A stretch of 64,000 nucleotides of DNA from NCBI RefSeq assembly GCF_037975245.1, contig NC_092579.1, positions 7,253,001-7,317,000 of the forward strand, given 5' to 3'. Both the position numbers and the translations under genes were made by a program. Source of the stretch: Apostichopus japonicus (Eukaryota > Echinodermata > Holothuroidea > Aspidochirotida > Stichopodidae). Below, piece by piece: positions 20,654 through 32,677 of this stretch (within the stretch, counting starts at the first letter, position 1; every line of letters begins with the position of its first letter). Under the pieces are notes generated by a model, which was not told the origin of the DNA, did not search any database, and saw only the letters and a program-made list of their open reading frames with translations.

Positions 20654-23252
20654 TTATACCCGTCCGGCTTCTCTTTCGGTGCTAAACTTTGTTATTGACA
20701 ATGCATTGGATTTGATATTTGTAACAAGTTTAATAAACCTGGCCTGTAACAAGGTGATACACATTGACAAACAGCAGAGACCTACCAGTGTGTATATCAC
20801 ACAAGGAAAAAGAGAGTTATTCTCGATATGTGTTATGGGATAAAAGTCGCCGAATCCAATCGTAGTCAGAGTGATAAATGTGAAATAAAACGCTCCTAGG
20901 TAACTCCATCCTTCAGAGAGCGAAAAACTTAAAGCACCAATGCACATGTAACTCACTATGAAAAGAATAATGACAACGAAAAGGGACGTTCCCATTATAG
21001 TCTTCTTCTAATACGCTTGCCAAGTAACTCGGTTGTATCTGAAGGATGATCCGCGATTCCCTTTGATTCACAGGAGACGTTGCAGATCCGTCGAATTTCC
21101 TGTCGTCGTTTCCTCCCTCCACGGCATTGGTATCACCTGCAGGCATAGGCAGCCCCCCCCCCCAACCATATTTTTTGGTGAAAATTCGGGCAATATTCTG
21201 AGAATTTTTCGGGCACCTACTGGAAGAATAATAATTTGCAGTGTGTTCTTTTTTTTTTTTTTTGGTGAAACTTCGGCAATATGCTGAAAAATTTTCAGGC
21301 ATCTATTGAAAGAATAATAATTTGCAATGGTTTTCAATTTTTTGGGTGAAAATTCGGGCAATATGCTGAGAATTTTTTCGGGCACCTACTGAAAGAATAA
21401 TAATTTGCAGTGTGTTTTCAAGTTTTTTGGTGAAAATTTGGGCAATATGCTGAGAATTTTTCGGTCACCTACCAGTGTCGTCGCATCCATACAGTCAGAG
21501 GGGCGGATGACCCCCTGACGGACTCAAATGGACTGCTGGCGCCCTTTTCAGCTTTTTTACCACTTTTTTACTTATTTTACTTATTCACGATTATTGACTT
21601 TTTTATTGCGCTCTGAAATACCAATTGACATTTGTCACATTTTGTTGGTGCAATTTTCTGATAAAATTGGCGATGACACCTATTTATTCTTCGTTTATCT
21701 GCAAATTAGCAAGGCCTGGAAAGGGTCATTTCCGGCGATCTAGGGAGTATCTTTACTCAAAAAAAAATTCTGTACGCTCCGCGCCAACCTGTGGTGGCGC
21801 TCCGCTTAGATAGTGTCGAAAGCGCCCCTACAGACCATTCTCTCCCCCTGACCAATACCCCTAGCTCCGCCACTGGCACCTACTGAGAGAAGAAGAATTT
21901 GCAATGTATTTTACAATGGTTAAACATATATTATTATTATTATCATTGTTGTTGTAACGACTTCCCCAATAATTATAACCAATATGGAAGGGTAATAACA
22001 CGAAAAATGGTTGTACGTTATTGGCATGTGATGTAATAACGGAAGAATACCTATATGATATGCACATTTAACATGTGGAACGTGCGCGGAGCGCGCGAAA
22101 AATTTTGGTTATATTTTTCGGGCAAGTCGTTACAGCCCCCCCAAATCAAATGAGGCTCCTCCGCCTATGCCTGCAGGGTCGCGATAAACCGCATGAGAGC
22201 CCCGATGCACCGCGGTAGAATCACTAGACTCGGTGTCCCCGAACGACATGAAACCTGCCCGAGCCATCTTACCACGACACCTCAATCGGATAGATGAAGC
22301 GATGAAAGAGGCCAGTCGGGCGAGCAAGCCGCCCATGTCGGCGAAGAGGAGAAATGATAGGGGTACCCCAATAGCGCTATAGATGACTACTGCTATCTTT
22401 CCCATTGTTGTCGCTGGAACCGATACACCGTATCCTGTATATATGAGAACATATTACAGAGTGTATAACAATAACAGGCAAATTATTCAAGTAGCCCGTA
22501 TTAAGTTGAGGACGAAATCATTATTTTGCTAGATGACTGCTGTTAACGCCATAACTTGAAAATTAGCAACCTTAAACAAACCAATGTTATCTTTCCCGCT
22601 GTTAAACTGATAAAGCCGTTAAACACGCAAAATAATCTGTGCCTGTCTTAGTGCTTACATAACGTTTACATAAGTAAACATATTCAGTCTCGAAATAATG
22701 TTGATCCAACCTTAAGTATAGTTTGATTTCAAAAGTAGTTCCTACTGAATATGGTTTTACCTAATGGGGTCCCTGCAGTCACAATCACTCCGTAAAGTGT
22801 ATAGCAAAAGTGGTAACATATCGTACGAAACTGTTCAAAGTACCCCACGGTCCCACCCCCACTCTAATATCAGCAGTCGTTCAAATTTTAGCAATTTTTG
22901 ATTATGTGATCATAACGTGGTTATTAAATTTCTGAAATCACCAGGCTTCGACGTAATCTGTTCAATGCAATTTCTTATTGTAAATATTTACTAGCTCCTG
23001 TAACAGAGTATCTAGTAGAGTCGCCTGCTCGGGTGCTGCCTCGGAGCAGTTCATGAGCAGTGTCTTGATCTCTTCACGTAAGGACTCTTCTCTATTGTCA
23101 AACTGAGCAACGGCCTTTTTTTCCGATGTGTTCTCCAGGAAGTGGAAGAGCAAGCTGCCTGCGAACAGGTAACTGAAGTAAAAGATGACCAGCGCCACAT
23201 GAGGGACAGATAGCTTTAGAAGGGCCGTCGTCCTTGGAGATAAACACGCCAT
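20654..23252 (-). CDS. Two-pore-domain (K2P) potassium channel, four exons, copy 1
   Basis: Exons in coding order: 23252-22992, 22863-22761, 22434 to about 22190, and 21007-20654; the product is about 320 residues. Exon 1 starts MACLSPRTTALLKLSV and gives TM1 and the extracellular cap, with a Cys in LLMNCSEAAP. Exon 2 (SGGGTVGYFEQFR to GTPL) and exon 3 (G-YGVSVPATTMGK) join in phase 1 to give pore helix 1 and a filter reading TPLGYG; exon 3 continues through TM2 (KIAVVIYSAIGVPLSFLLF) into a Ser/Thr-rich linker. Exon 4 has TM3 (TSLFVVIILFIVSYMCIGAL), the canonical second filter TTIGFGD and TM4, then a short tail ending EREAGRV. K2P dimers carry background K+ leak at the plasma membrane. The exon 3 donor (GCG then GTTTAT, phase 0) is the weakest call. 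I cannot assign the subfamily. Confidence 0.75.
21144..22169. mobile_element. 1.0-kb hAT-like nonautonomous element inside the K2P gene
   Basis: The element is bounded by an 8-bp direct repeat CCTGCAGG at 21136-21143 and 22170-22177, as expected of hAT target duplications. The ends are short inverted repeats (CATAGGC on each strand). The left third has four tandem units of about 80-86 bp around GGTGAAAATTCGGGCAATATGCTG (21173-21475). The right end carries a GC-rich hairpin and is also found at 444-546. There is no transposase. It sits in the TM2-TM3 linker region between exons 3 and 4 and is shared by both K2P copies, so it predates the 35-kb duplication. Confidence 0.65.
21173..21475. repeat. 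Four tandem units of about 80-86 bp in the hAT-like element
   Basis: Each unit reads TTTTTTGGTGAAAATTCGGG, then a CAATATGCTGAGAATTTTTC-type stretch, then CACCTACTGAAAGAATAATA. The T run at the unit start varies in length. A further partial unit lies at 21876-21910. Confidence 0.75.
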
Positions 23253-23902
23253 ATTGGTTCCGCAATCTACATAGAATAAAGGAAAAGAAAGGAAAACGTC
23301 AAGGCAAATAACATACAATGATACACACCCTCGCTATAGGAAACATCCATAGGAAATGTTCTTAATGTCACTAAAGGTTATACTCGAAGGTAGTGTATTT
23401 CAAGTTTTGTTCGTGGATATATCCATGCACTTTATATTGGATATACTCTTACAATTAATCCCAACAGTGATAATGAAGGTGGCATCATACAGAAGGTTGA
23501 TAGTATATAATTATGTTACTGCCCCCAATATTCAAGGACATCTTTCTGCAGTCATTTGTTAGTTTATATCTGCCCAATAAAAGTAATAAAAGTAATAAAA
23601 ATTACTTCAACTTCCAGCACAACCTTATAGGCAGATTTGTTGAGGTGATATGTCGTTATACGCAGTCCAGCAGAAAGGAATGTTCGAGTGCCAGCACATT
23701 CATTTATAATGTATTCCGGCTTTTCACATTTAAAATATGATACATAGAATGCTAGTTTAATGCAAGTTAATCAGCTATTACAGTGCTCCAGAAACTTGAT
23801 AAGTATAGTTGACGGTTAGGGCGTCATTTCTAAAGAAACTGTTTCTAATTTTATAATTTTGTTGTGCCTAAAGTAAATTTAAAACATGAAAGGGGTACAA
23901 TT

Positions 23903-24145
23903 GGCGGAGTGTATAGCCTAGTGGTTAACGCCGGCGTCTCCCAGTCATGAGATCCCCGGTTCGATTCCCAGCCGACAGCAAGGTGTGTCGTCTGGCAAGG
24001 GTTTTGTTCAATAACAACTTCCCGACATGGACGTTAAATGGATGTGTGCCGAGAGATTGGCTTCGGTCAGCTTGCGAGTCTATAAGCCTCCATGGCTTCT
24101 TTCGCGAGTTCCTGCTTGCGGGAAGATCACATATACATACATACA
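23903..24145 (+). mobile_element. tRNA-derived SINE with 7-bp target duplication
   Basis: The insert is 243 bp, flanked by TACAATT at 23896-23902 and 24146-24152. The A box (TAGCCTAGTGGTTAACG) and B box (GGTTCGATTCC) are intact, and the tail is a short CATA repeat. Block B copy I has the empty site GGGTACAATTCGAGG near 7415, and copy III has the same insertion (58914-59156). A 108-codon minus-strand frame across it is an artefact of the element. Confidence 0.9.
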
Positions 24146-24509
24146 TACAATTCGAGGATTTCTTGTATTCTCGTCCCGAAAGGGCACCGAATTTTAAAAT
24201 AAAGAGGGAGAAGGAAAGATGATCATAGTAATAGGCTAGCACGACTCCCATATCAAGTCGCTACTAAAGGGTGGATGAGAAAGCGGAAGTTGTGGATGGT
24301 TATACTATATCCTCATAAACTTTATTAGTTTTGCAAGCCGGTTCTAAATGAGTATAAGTGAAATCAACAAAATATAAAATCGAGCAGAACATGACGAATC
24401 AAATATTGTTTGAGATTATTTAAAATCTGGGACACAAGGACCACGAATAGCGGATTAGCATGCATAATAAAAACAGATTGGCAGAGAACAAAGAACGAAT
24501 TAACCTTAC

Positions 24510-24600
24510 CTTGTCACGAATATGAAAGCCTCACGTTCTGATAATCCAACAACAAAGCAGGTTTGTATACAGAGCTTTCACTCCTGTGCAGGTAAATCTC
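24510..24600 (-). other. Possible 5' noncoding exon of K2P copy 1
   Basis: The minus strand reads GTGACAAG then GTAAGG, a strong donor, with the last exon base at 24510. It faces the acceptor TTCTATGTAG that lies 19 bases before the MACLSPRT start codon. The upper edge is unknown. Conservation in all three blocks supports it only weakly, because the whole block is duplicated. Confidence 0.35.
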
Positions 24601-25634
24601 TCCAAGATACTAATTAACGTGCAAACTAAAGACGATCACTGGTGCGAAACCACATGTGTGGATTCTGCAAGTTTGGTTCAACAATTGAAGTTGCAAGCAT
24701 CGTCAAAGTGTATGCAACACACTGTATATAGCTGAAAACTATATAACGTTATACCTCATTATACAACTTGGATGGGTCACGTAATCATATACTTCAAGTT
24801 TGTCGGAACTCAATCACGTCAGATGGTGATCTTGAGGTGGGGGCACCCCCTGGAACTTGCGACGAAAGTAAATGCACCTGTGCGTATATCATATACTCGA
24901 CACCCATTCAACTGAAGGAGTTGCTGACAAATTAAATCTGTCGTTTCTCGAACTGTTGAAAATGTAATAAACTACAGTGTATTTAGGCACTTCACTGTCC
25001 ACTCAAGCGTAGCGATTTCTTACCCCATTGGTTGTCGTTAACTATATATATATAGGCCTACACGTAAATGACATACTAAACACACGTTAAATACAATCAT
25101 TCGAAGTTACGTAATGTACTTATGGGCATTGAGTACATATTATGAGTGTTTTTGTCATTTTTAAACAAGCCTGTGAACAGGTTGATACAGGGCCCAGATC
25201 AGTGTTCAATCCCGATAATTAACTTATCGGTTTTAAAACGAGGGTAATTTAATCGGCGAATTCAGAGAAGGTCCATCTCTAGAAAAGTTAGGTCCCTGCA
25301 TTATCATATACAGGCAACGCCCCCATCACATATCATTACTTAGCCTGCATATATGCCTCTCCATCAGTGTAAGAAAAGTATACTGGCGTTTCAAATGAAG
25401 TCGTAAACTTTGTCCCGCGGTCCTCAAGGAAACAAAAACATGTTGCCGAGTCAAAAATTCAATTCAGGAGAGGGATTTAATTTGGTCTGCGACGAGTGTA
25501 GTGTATGATATTGATAATGATCAGTATGCATGCAGAGAAACTGCAGGTTCTGAAATCAGGATTAGACGGCAAGAACTCAACCTAAAAGCATGCATGTCAC
25601 TTTGTACACTATTTTACTTGAGTATGAAGTATTG

Positions 25635-26075
25635 AGATATGTCAAGACATCTACTCGTATATAATTAGGTTGAATTGCATAGTAATGCTAACAACATTTG
25701 AATTTTGTGTAAAGTTGAAAGCGGTGTATACACCTCCAACCCCCTCCCCTCCCCTCCCCCTCCCCTCCCCTCCCCCACACACACCATTTTGAGATATGTC
25801 AAGACATCTACTCGTATATAATTAGGTTGAAATGCATAGTAATGCTAACAACATTTGAATTTTGTGTAAAGTTGAAAGCGGTGTATACACCTCCAACCCC
25901 CTCCCCTTCCCCTCCCCACACACACCATTTTGAGATATGTCAAGACATCTGCTCGTATATAATTAGGTTGAAATGCATAGTAATGCTAACAACATTTGAA
26001 TTTTGTGTCTAGTTGAAAGCGGTGTATACACCTCCAACCCCCTCCCCCACACACACCATTTTGATCGCGTTTATG
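25635..26075. repeat. VNTR, three units of about 140-150 bp
   Basis: Each unit runs from GAGATATGTCAAGACATCTA through GAAAGCGGTGTATACACCTC to a CTCCCC-rich run and CACACACACCATTTTGA. Unit length varies in the C-rich part. Copy I has one unit and copy III has three. Confidence 0.85.
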
Positions 26076-28774
26076 GTGGAATGTACACTAGTTTTAAAGG
26101 GATATTCCGGAGGTTTAGGTCGATTGATTGGTCGTTATTGATTAACGCCAGGGGGTTGAAACGGATGAAGCACAGGCCTCGGAGCATAAGAACAGTCCAC
26201 AGCACGTTGCGTTCAAAAGTGACAGGTTACATATTGTCAAGAATAAAAGATGTATAGGAACCGAAATCATAACGCTAGTGCGGTCTCGCCTTTTCTCTCT
26301 TCAGGGACCCCGTCATCTAATTATGGGCTTCGTAAGCTCCCCCTTCCCCTCCCCTACCCCCAGAAAACATATAAATGAATAAAATAAATTTTAAAATTGT
26401 TGCGCCGATGGCATTAACCCCTCCTAGTAATTAAATAACCCCTCCTAGTAACTAAATAAACAAGCATAAGAAGGAAATACATTCCTATAGGAAATGTCGG
26501 TGTAATCTATTTTTGCAGCTGAAAATCTCTACGAGAAAACAGAAAATATGTAAAAATGTTGCATTTTTGACGGGAGGGGGGGGTCACGTGCTTGGGTAAC
26601 CTTACACCAAACACCAGTACATCTTTGCAATTACCTTCCCCCTCCCTCCGTCATATCAACGAGAGCAACAACGCTGCAGAAGCTCAGCTAAGCTTCTATT
26701 TGAGAAACTTGTTTTGATTGGCAATATTTCTTTATTTTATCCATTTGTTTGTGTTAAATATATATAAGATATAGGCTAGGAGGGATAACACGTGTGATTT
26801 CCTTTCTTCCCATCTCCTTTTCTATTGTATTTTGCTCCTTCTCAGAAGATATAGTTTAATACAATGTTAGAAAGTTGAAAACATGTGTTTTGAAAAATGA
26901 AATCAAGATAAATGTAATTTTTATATTTTTATTGAAATAAACAATGATGATTAAAAGTTTGAAACAAATTTGAAAAGTCAAAAGGCTATAATTACCGCTA
27001 ATTTGTGTTCTTGAATACTTAAAATACAGAGCTGCATTTGTTGTATCTTTAAACCAGAATGCAAAACTGTATTGAGGTTTGATGACTTTATTGTGACAGG
27101 TGTGAGGCAAGGTTATCCCTGTAAGATATCTTGAAAAAGTTTTGTTTATTCTGCAGATACTATTGACCCTTGATGAATTTTGATCTTCACAAAATTAATA
27201 CATTTGTACTCAAAATGACACCATCTCATGGAAGTAGGAGACTTGTCAATGTTACATTTCCTAAGCTATGGTGGTCACAACGTTTTCAAATTTGAGTCAG
27301 TGGACGTTAGACGACCTTTGGCCTCAGCTAATTTACCAAGGGATTTGTCCAACTCAGAATGGGTAGAAGGTTTCCGTTTCCATTGTTTTATCCTGTTGAC
27401 TTCAGATAACTCTTTACATCGAATAAAGTCAATAAGGTCCTTATCTATAATATGGGCAACCTACATGCCAAGTATAAGGGTTGCCAATGATTCACTTTTA
27501 GAGATATGGGTGTTACAAGAAGTCAGCGAACACACATGCACAGAGCCGTATATCTATGACTCTGCAAAGTCTGCATATACATAATCATACACGCCATAAT
27601 GAGTTCATATGTTTGGTTTGTGATTGAATTTTTACTGTCACAAAAATATTTTATGCAATAGATCGTTGTACTAATTTCTATAGGGATAAAGCATGCCCCG
27701 TTCAAACACAAAGAAACAACAGTATATACACCTCGTATAGTTATCATTCATGCAGTAATAGCTACATAGACGTAAACAAATAAAATCGTGTCCTAAAATG
27801 CTTGTGGATATTGCTGACACAACATTGATCACGAAAATTGCACCTTAACAATAATAAAACGACATGAAACTTGTATTCAATCCCCGCACCACAGAGAAAT
27901 ATTAAAGAGCAGAAATCGGAATCGGCTCCAACAATATAGGTCATTCTCAAATGTCTTATTCCACACACAAACTGTTGTGAAAAGTTCAAGTTGCAAGATT
28001 CCCAAATGAAGCGAAAATTAAGATGCTACTCACACCAAAACGCATACTGGTCATGAACACTGCAAAGTTGAACAACAAATTTCATGATCATTGCATATTA
28101 TCTGGGACCTACATTTCATCAAAACTGAAAATTCTACAGAAGGCCCTGTTTTGGGTCCTCACATGACGACAAAATATTTTTCCTGAACATCTTTCCTTCA
28201 CCACCAGTCAAACGTGATATTCACAACATTGCAGCAGATTGGACAAACGCTCTAGGAGGAGCATTTTTTTAAGGCTTTCAGAAAATGAACTCTCGTGACC
28301 TCAAATGACCTTCAAAATGACAAAAATATGATCACTTGTATGCAACAGTAACTCAAAAAAACCACTGACGAAATTTCAGCCAATTTGACTGGAAAATGCA
28401 GTCATTCAAACACGGCGGCAAAAAGTGACAGAATTGTGGCAGCATCGCCCGATAGGCTCTTGTAAAACTGTTCTCGTATACATGTACGCTTCGCCAGTCT
28501 GCCGCAGTAAACTGAGTACTCGGCACTTTATAGCCACTCACTGTATATTAAGGATGCATATGATGGCTCTGATGATAGCCTCCCTCTAAATATAACAAAG
28601 CAGAGCTCACATATGTTTTTCTTCAAGAGAGAGCCTACCCGTACAAACTGATTTTCCTGTTGCATAAGGTCCACACTCTTCTTTTACACTTTAGATTTAA
28701 ACTGCTGTCTAATTGAACCAAGTCTATCACAGGCCGCGTATCGTTCGTCAGCACCCGTACTATACCCTTCTCTT

Positions 28775-29046
28775 GTGTCTATGTGTGTGTATGGGTGTAT
28801 GAATGTACGTATGTATGTATGTATTTAGATCCTATAGATGCAAGCAGGAACTCGCGAAGAAGCCTCATTGGCTTATCAAAGCCGCAAGCTGATCGAAGTC
28901 AGTCTCTTAGATTCATATTTAACGTCTATGCTTATGAATTTTCAATTGTCAACAACTCTGTAACTGGACGACATACATTAATCTCGAACTGGGGACCTTA
29001 TGATTGGAAGGCACCGGCTTTAACCACTGACCTAGCACTCCTGACT
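28775..29046 (-). mobile_element. Diverged tRNA-derived SINE, block B copy II
   Basis: This is orthologous to 11410-11695, with the same junctions and B-box-like AGTTCGAGAT on the minus strand. It is part of the duplicated block and was not inserted independently. Confidence 0.7.
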
Positions 29047-29368
29047 CTTCGTCCACTTACATCAATGATAAATTTTAAATAACCACAAAATCCACATTGG
29101 TCACCAAACAAATGGACAGAAGTTAAAATCGACGAAGTTAATTTATACTGCACTGTACACCCTTCCCTATATGTTACCTATAAGCCTACACACTCTATCT
29201 GTAAACCGTGCACAGGGTTAACAAACTTCAACATGTGCAAACATACGCCTCTGTGTCCGCCCACGGGCCGGATTAAAACATATGGAGGGCTTAGGGCTAC
29301 TGGGTCTTACTATATATGCAACGTGAATTCATAATCTGCAATAGCACCGTGACCTTGAAAAATGTAGT

Positions 29369-29374
29369 TTTATT
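29369..29374 (-). promoter_or_regulatory. Candidate polyadenylation signal AATAAA for F3
   Basis: AATAAA on the minus strand about 175 bases after the F3 stop, at the same offset as in F1. Confidence 0.4.
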
Positions 29375-29547
29375 TAATTGCTAAGTAATTGACTAAAGCG
29401 AAACTAACTAATGCGACTTCAGTATATAAACGTCTATGCAAGAAAGGAGGCGAAATTTGATTATACCTAGAAACACTCTCAATCCCATATGTACGTATCT
29501 GTACATATATGCGCGTAAAAAAGTGGTGTCCTAATGCTATGACCTTA

Positions 29548-31017
29548 TCAGCCTTGCACTGGGTGAGAATGCGCAAATGGCACGCCATATAATGAAGAAT
29601 TAGACAAAACGGTCCGAAGGTTTGGAAGATACGCGTTACTTGCAATGTCATAGGCAGTCATCCAATCATGTTTACCACATAATCCACAACTGCCTAACCA
29701 TTCTGATCCAAATGGGTCAAGGCCCGTGCTCAATGAATGGTTCCCCTTCCAAGCATTCTCTTCCAGGAAATTTAGAAGTGCACACGCTCCTTCGGTCGAC
29801 GAAAATGGATAAACGCGAACACTCTTGTAAAGAAATGCTTTACCCATCAGCCGCCAATGATGGTATTGGTTGTACATAGCTTTATTGGTAGCGACTTTAC
29901 GAATATATCTTGCTAAATCTCTCACAGAGTCGAAATCGTCAGCGAAAATAAAAGAATTCGGTGGAGCGACTCGCTCATAGTCCGTTTTCGAAGCTCCAAC
30001 CACAATCGGCACCAGCTCGAACTCAGTCAAAGCCTGCCAAAACTTCTCGGTGATGTACTCAGAACAACAGTAGTTTTCAAAAGCAATATAAAATTTGTAT
30101 TTCTGAAGCACTGTTTTAGCAATTTTACTATTATGAGGTAAACGCAGATTAGTGCCACAAGATCCATAGATTTCTACTGGGATCAATTTGGCAAGACCAT
30201 GGACGAAATTTGTTCGGTTCCAAGCTTTCGAAGAACAGTGACTGCTCACCCAAGCGACCATGTTTTGAAATCGTGGTTTTGCAGCTATTACAGTTGTTTT
30301 CCTCGTGGCAATTTCCTTTTTAAAGGGGATGTACTCCCCGAACGGAGCTACGACTTCAGATTTAGAGTGGAAAGTGAATGACATGTTGAAGCTATACCCA
30401 CTGAATCCCAATGGGGTTCTTTTATGCCCCCCTATGGTTTCTCTCACCTGAGGAGAGTTTCCAGGGCTCTCGGCCGTGCTGTAAACCCACACTTGATGAG
30501 CCTTTCGGACAGCCATAGCTCTCTCCCAGGTAGAGCTGTTTACACCAGCAGCAAAGATAACCACATCTACATCTTTGATAGCGCTTTCATCTTCTATTGC
30601 GGCAATAAAAGTTATTCTTTTATCTGTATGCGGACATTCGAAGGTTCGCGGAAACCGTTGCTGTTCACCTTTGGATATCCATTGGAGATTACAAGAAAAT
30701 ATGGCGGCAGTTATAGTATCGTTAACCAAATTGTCATGTCCTGTGTGTTCACGGTCAGATCTGTGATTTGGTAAAGGTTGAAGAATTTGCGTTTCTTTTA
30801 ATTCCCACGTACGTTTCGTTTTTTGTACATCCGTTTCAACTGATTTGTTGAGGGCATTCCACGTCAGTTTTTCAATATATCCCGTTACCAAGGCTACATT
30901 ATCTTTGCGATATCTCTCATAGCTCAGAGTATGATATCTCCAATTGATTACCGCAATTTGGGACACCATCACTACAGCAAGAAACGTCATTAGGGAATAT
31001 ATTAGTCTCTTCATCAT
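29548..31017 (-). CDS. F3: GT10 alpha-1,3-fucosyltransferase-like, intact
   Basis: This 489-residue paralogue of F1 has the same length and landmarks: anchor at about 6-26, TAESPGNSP with Glu183, FENYCCSEYITEKFWQAL at 313-330, PPNSFIFADDF at 352-362 and CGLC at 444-447. It differs from F1 by about two dozen substitutions and no indel, which suggests that both are under constraint. One difference stands out: F3 has NKAMYNQY at about 378-385, where F1 and the plus-strand copies have NTTLYNQY. The C-terminal tail beyond residue 455 (IASNAYLPNLRTVLSNS...) is shared with F1 and absent from F4 and F5. The expected role is Golgi fucosylation from GDP-fucose; the acceptor is unknown. It sits in block B copy II, and a third member is expected just past the window in copy III. 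Confidence 0.88.
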   Translation of the reverse strand: MMKRLIYSLMTFLAVVMVSQIAVINWRYHTLSYERYRKDNVALVTGYIEKLTWNALNKSVETDVQKTKRTWELKETQILQPLPNHRSDREHTGHDNLVNDTITAAIFSCNLQWISKGEQQRFPRTFECPHTDKRITFIAAIEDESAIKDVDVVIFAAGVNSSTWERAMAVRKAHQVWVYSTAESPGNSPQVRETIGGHKRTPLGFSGYSFNMSFTFHSKSEVVAPFGEYIPFKKEIATRKTTVIAAKPRFQNMVAWVSSHCSSKAWNRTNFVHGLAKLIPVEIYGSCGTNLRLPHNSKIAKTVLQKYKFYIAFENYCCSEYITEKFWQALTEFELVPIVVGASKTDYERVAPPNSFIFADDFDSVRDLARYIRKVATNKAMYNQYHHWRLMGKAFLYKSVRVYPFSSTEGACALLNFLEENAWKGNHSLSTGLDPFGSEWLGSCGLCGKHDWMTAYDIASNAYLPNLRTVLSNSSLYGVPFAHSHPVQG

Positions 31018-32573
31018 CGCTGAGTAGTTTACTTATGCACCTTCAATTAAAGACCAAAAGGTACATTTGCAACCGATCACAGAGGATGCTTAACACACAA
31101 AATGATCCCTCGTTGACTGTACTTCCCACTGACGTCGTTGGTACCAATCTATATATATACATACAAACAAATACATATGCGCATAAAGTGCAGCTTGGAC
31201 TGATGAAGGATCAGTGCTTTACAGTTTTGAATTATCGTTCCTGTTGTAGTCATGTAAGCAGACATACATATTCAAAACTCCGAAAAGGAATCACTGAGTT
31301 TCACAAGGAGGACACCATATCCTTTTCCATCTTGTTGAACGTCAAGTTACAGCCAGCACAAGAACGGACTATATTCTATAATTCAACACGGTATGCCACA
31401 GAAGTGACTGACGCAATATACTGTGAATTTTGACGATTACAATAATCACTGTCGTACTATTGTGAACTTGGGTTGAACAGGCTTAACAAATACTCAAATT
31501 TAGCCGTTTCGTGTTTTCTTTAACAATACGGCATTGAAATTTGTATAAATGCTTTGTTACAATGGTAGATATTCAGTTACAGTTCACTGCATGGGTGGGC
31601 ACCAAAACAATTTTTGCTGAAAGGTATATAACCATAACAACTCCCTGATATAACACTCCTACACGGTCAGGTTGTAGGGAAGCGATGCCAAGTTGCGTAT
31701 GGATGCTATATATGTTTATATGACCTGCCACATCCAGAAAATGCTGCCATAAAACTGGCACCACTTGCACCAAAGGTCATACCTAACTACTCTGTTGGAC
31801 CATATAGCTCCACAGTTGTACATAGGAATTGTCGGTGGCGCCTTTCTATGGCTACGGCTTACAGAAAAATTGATTTGCGGTCTTTTAAAGTTCGAAACAA
31901 CCGAAACATAGCTGGCTACGTGCTAGCCTCTGCTGAGCGAATGAGTCTCACTACATAAATATAGGAAAATGCCACGGCTGTTATATTTTCCTCCCCTTTC
32001 TACATACGCCTAATACAAATATATATATAATTTAAATCGTATATATATATATATATACACTGTAAATTTAAATTAGTCATATACACATGCCAAAATGGTC
32101 AAATGACTAATTTTGCATTGGTCAGAATTTTTGACTAATTTCATCAGTCATATGACTAATTAAAATGGCTAAAGACCAATGAAAGTTAGTCATTGTCCAA
32201 AATAGTGACGAAGGATAATTAGTCAATTGGGAATCACGAAATTTGATTTCGAAGCTTTATTTGTTATTTTTGGTCTTCAAGGTTGTTTGTTATTTACTTA
32301 CAAACAACTTCCGCGCCACAATATGGATGAATATTAAAAAATTAATTTTAAAATCACCAATAATTAAAAACCCAAGGAATAGTGGATATGCTATTTAACA
32401 ATTTTCGGTTAAGTGTAAACTCTAGGACGTCATAAGAAAACTTCCCACAATTTTTTGGGGGAAATTGATAATTACTTAAAGCAAAAACTTAATTAGGTTA
32501 AGGCGATATTCCAGCACCGGTACTAAAACGTCTTCGTCATTTGACTAATTTAGAACTCACAAATGACGTCAGA

Positions 32574-32581
32574 TATACGTA
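32574..32581. promoter_or_regulatory. CRE-like palindrome TGACGTCA
   Basis: A perfect CRE/ATF consensus about 100 bases before the first ATG of the element-borne gene, followed by a locally GC-rich stretch (GTAGCCGCGCGTGCGCAC). This fits a promoter, but no transcript evidence exists here. Confidence 0.35.
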
Positions 32582-32677
32582 GCCGCGCGTGCGCACTCTG
32601 CAGGCGCCAGGCCTCTAGCTCTTGATGATTCCGACGCCATATTTGATACTGCAGTAAGAAATTCTGAAGCCGAGAAA

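Larger units (their letters stand above)
18322..29000. repeat. First copy of the large direct duplication (second: 53327-64000)
   Basis: F2/F6, the spacer, the K2P gene, the hAT-like insert, the SINE, the VNTR and block B occur in the same order and orientation in both, at an offset drifting only from 35,024 to 35,004. Differences are scattered substitutions and short indels, mostly in simple runs. The second copy runs off the window. Confidence 0.92.
23319..32040. repeat. Block B, copy II (segment ending in F3)
   Basis: The landmarks are the same as in copy I, with F3 in place of F1. The block differs from copy III (58339-64000) by scattered substitutions and a few short indels, and from copy I by larger rearrangements. 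Between 24600 and 29300 it has no supported gene; the open frames there are short and unrecognised. A 170-bp segment at about 31640-31800 is absent from copy I. Homology to copy I stops at 32036, after which a TA run leads into the CACTG element. Confidence 0.85.

Noticed and set aside
23913..23990. Possible tRNA gene (good A and B boxes)
   Set aside because: The unit is flanked by a target duplication, continues into a SINE body and CATA tail, and does not fold with a paired acceptor stem by eye.
25827..26257. Pro-rich frames over the VNTR, repeated in block B copy III
   Set aside because: The frame length follows the repeat number and there is no start or domain conservation in copy I.
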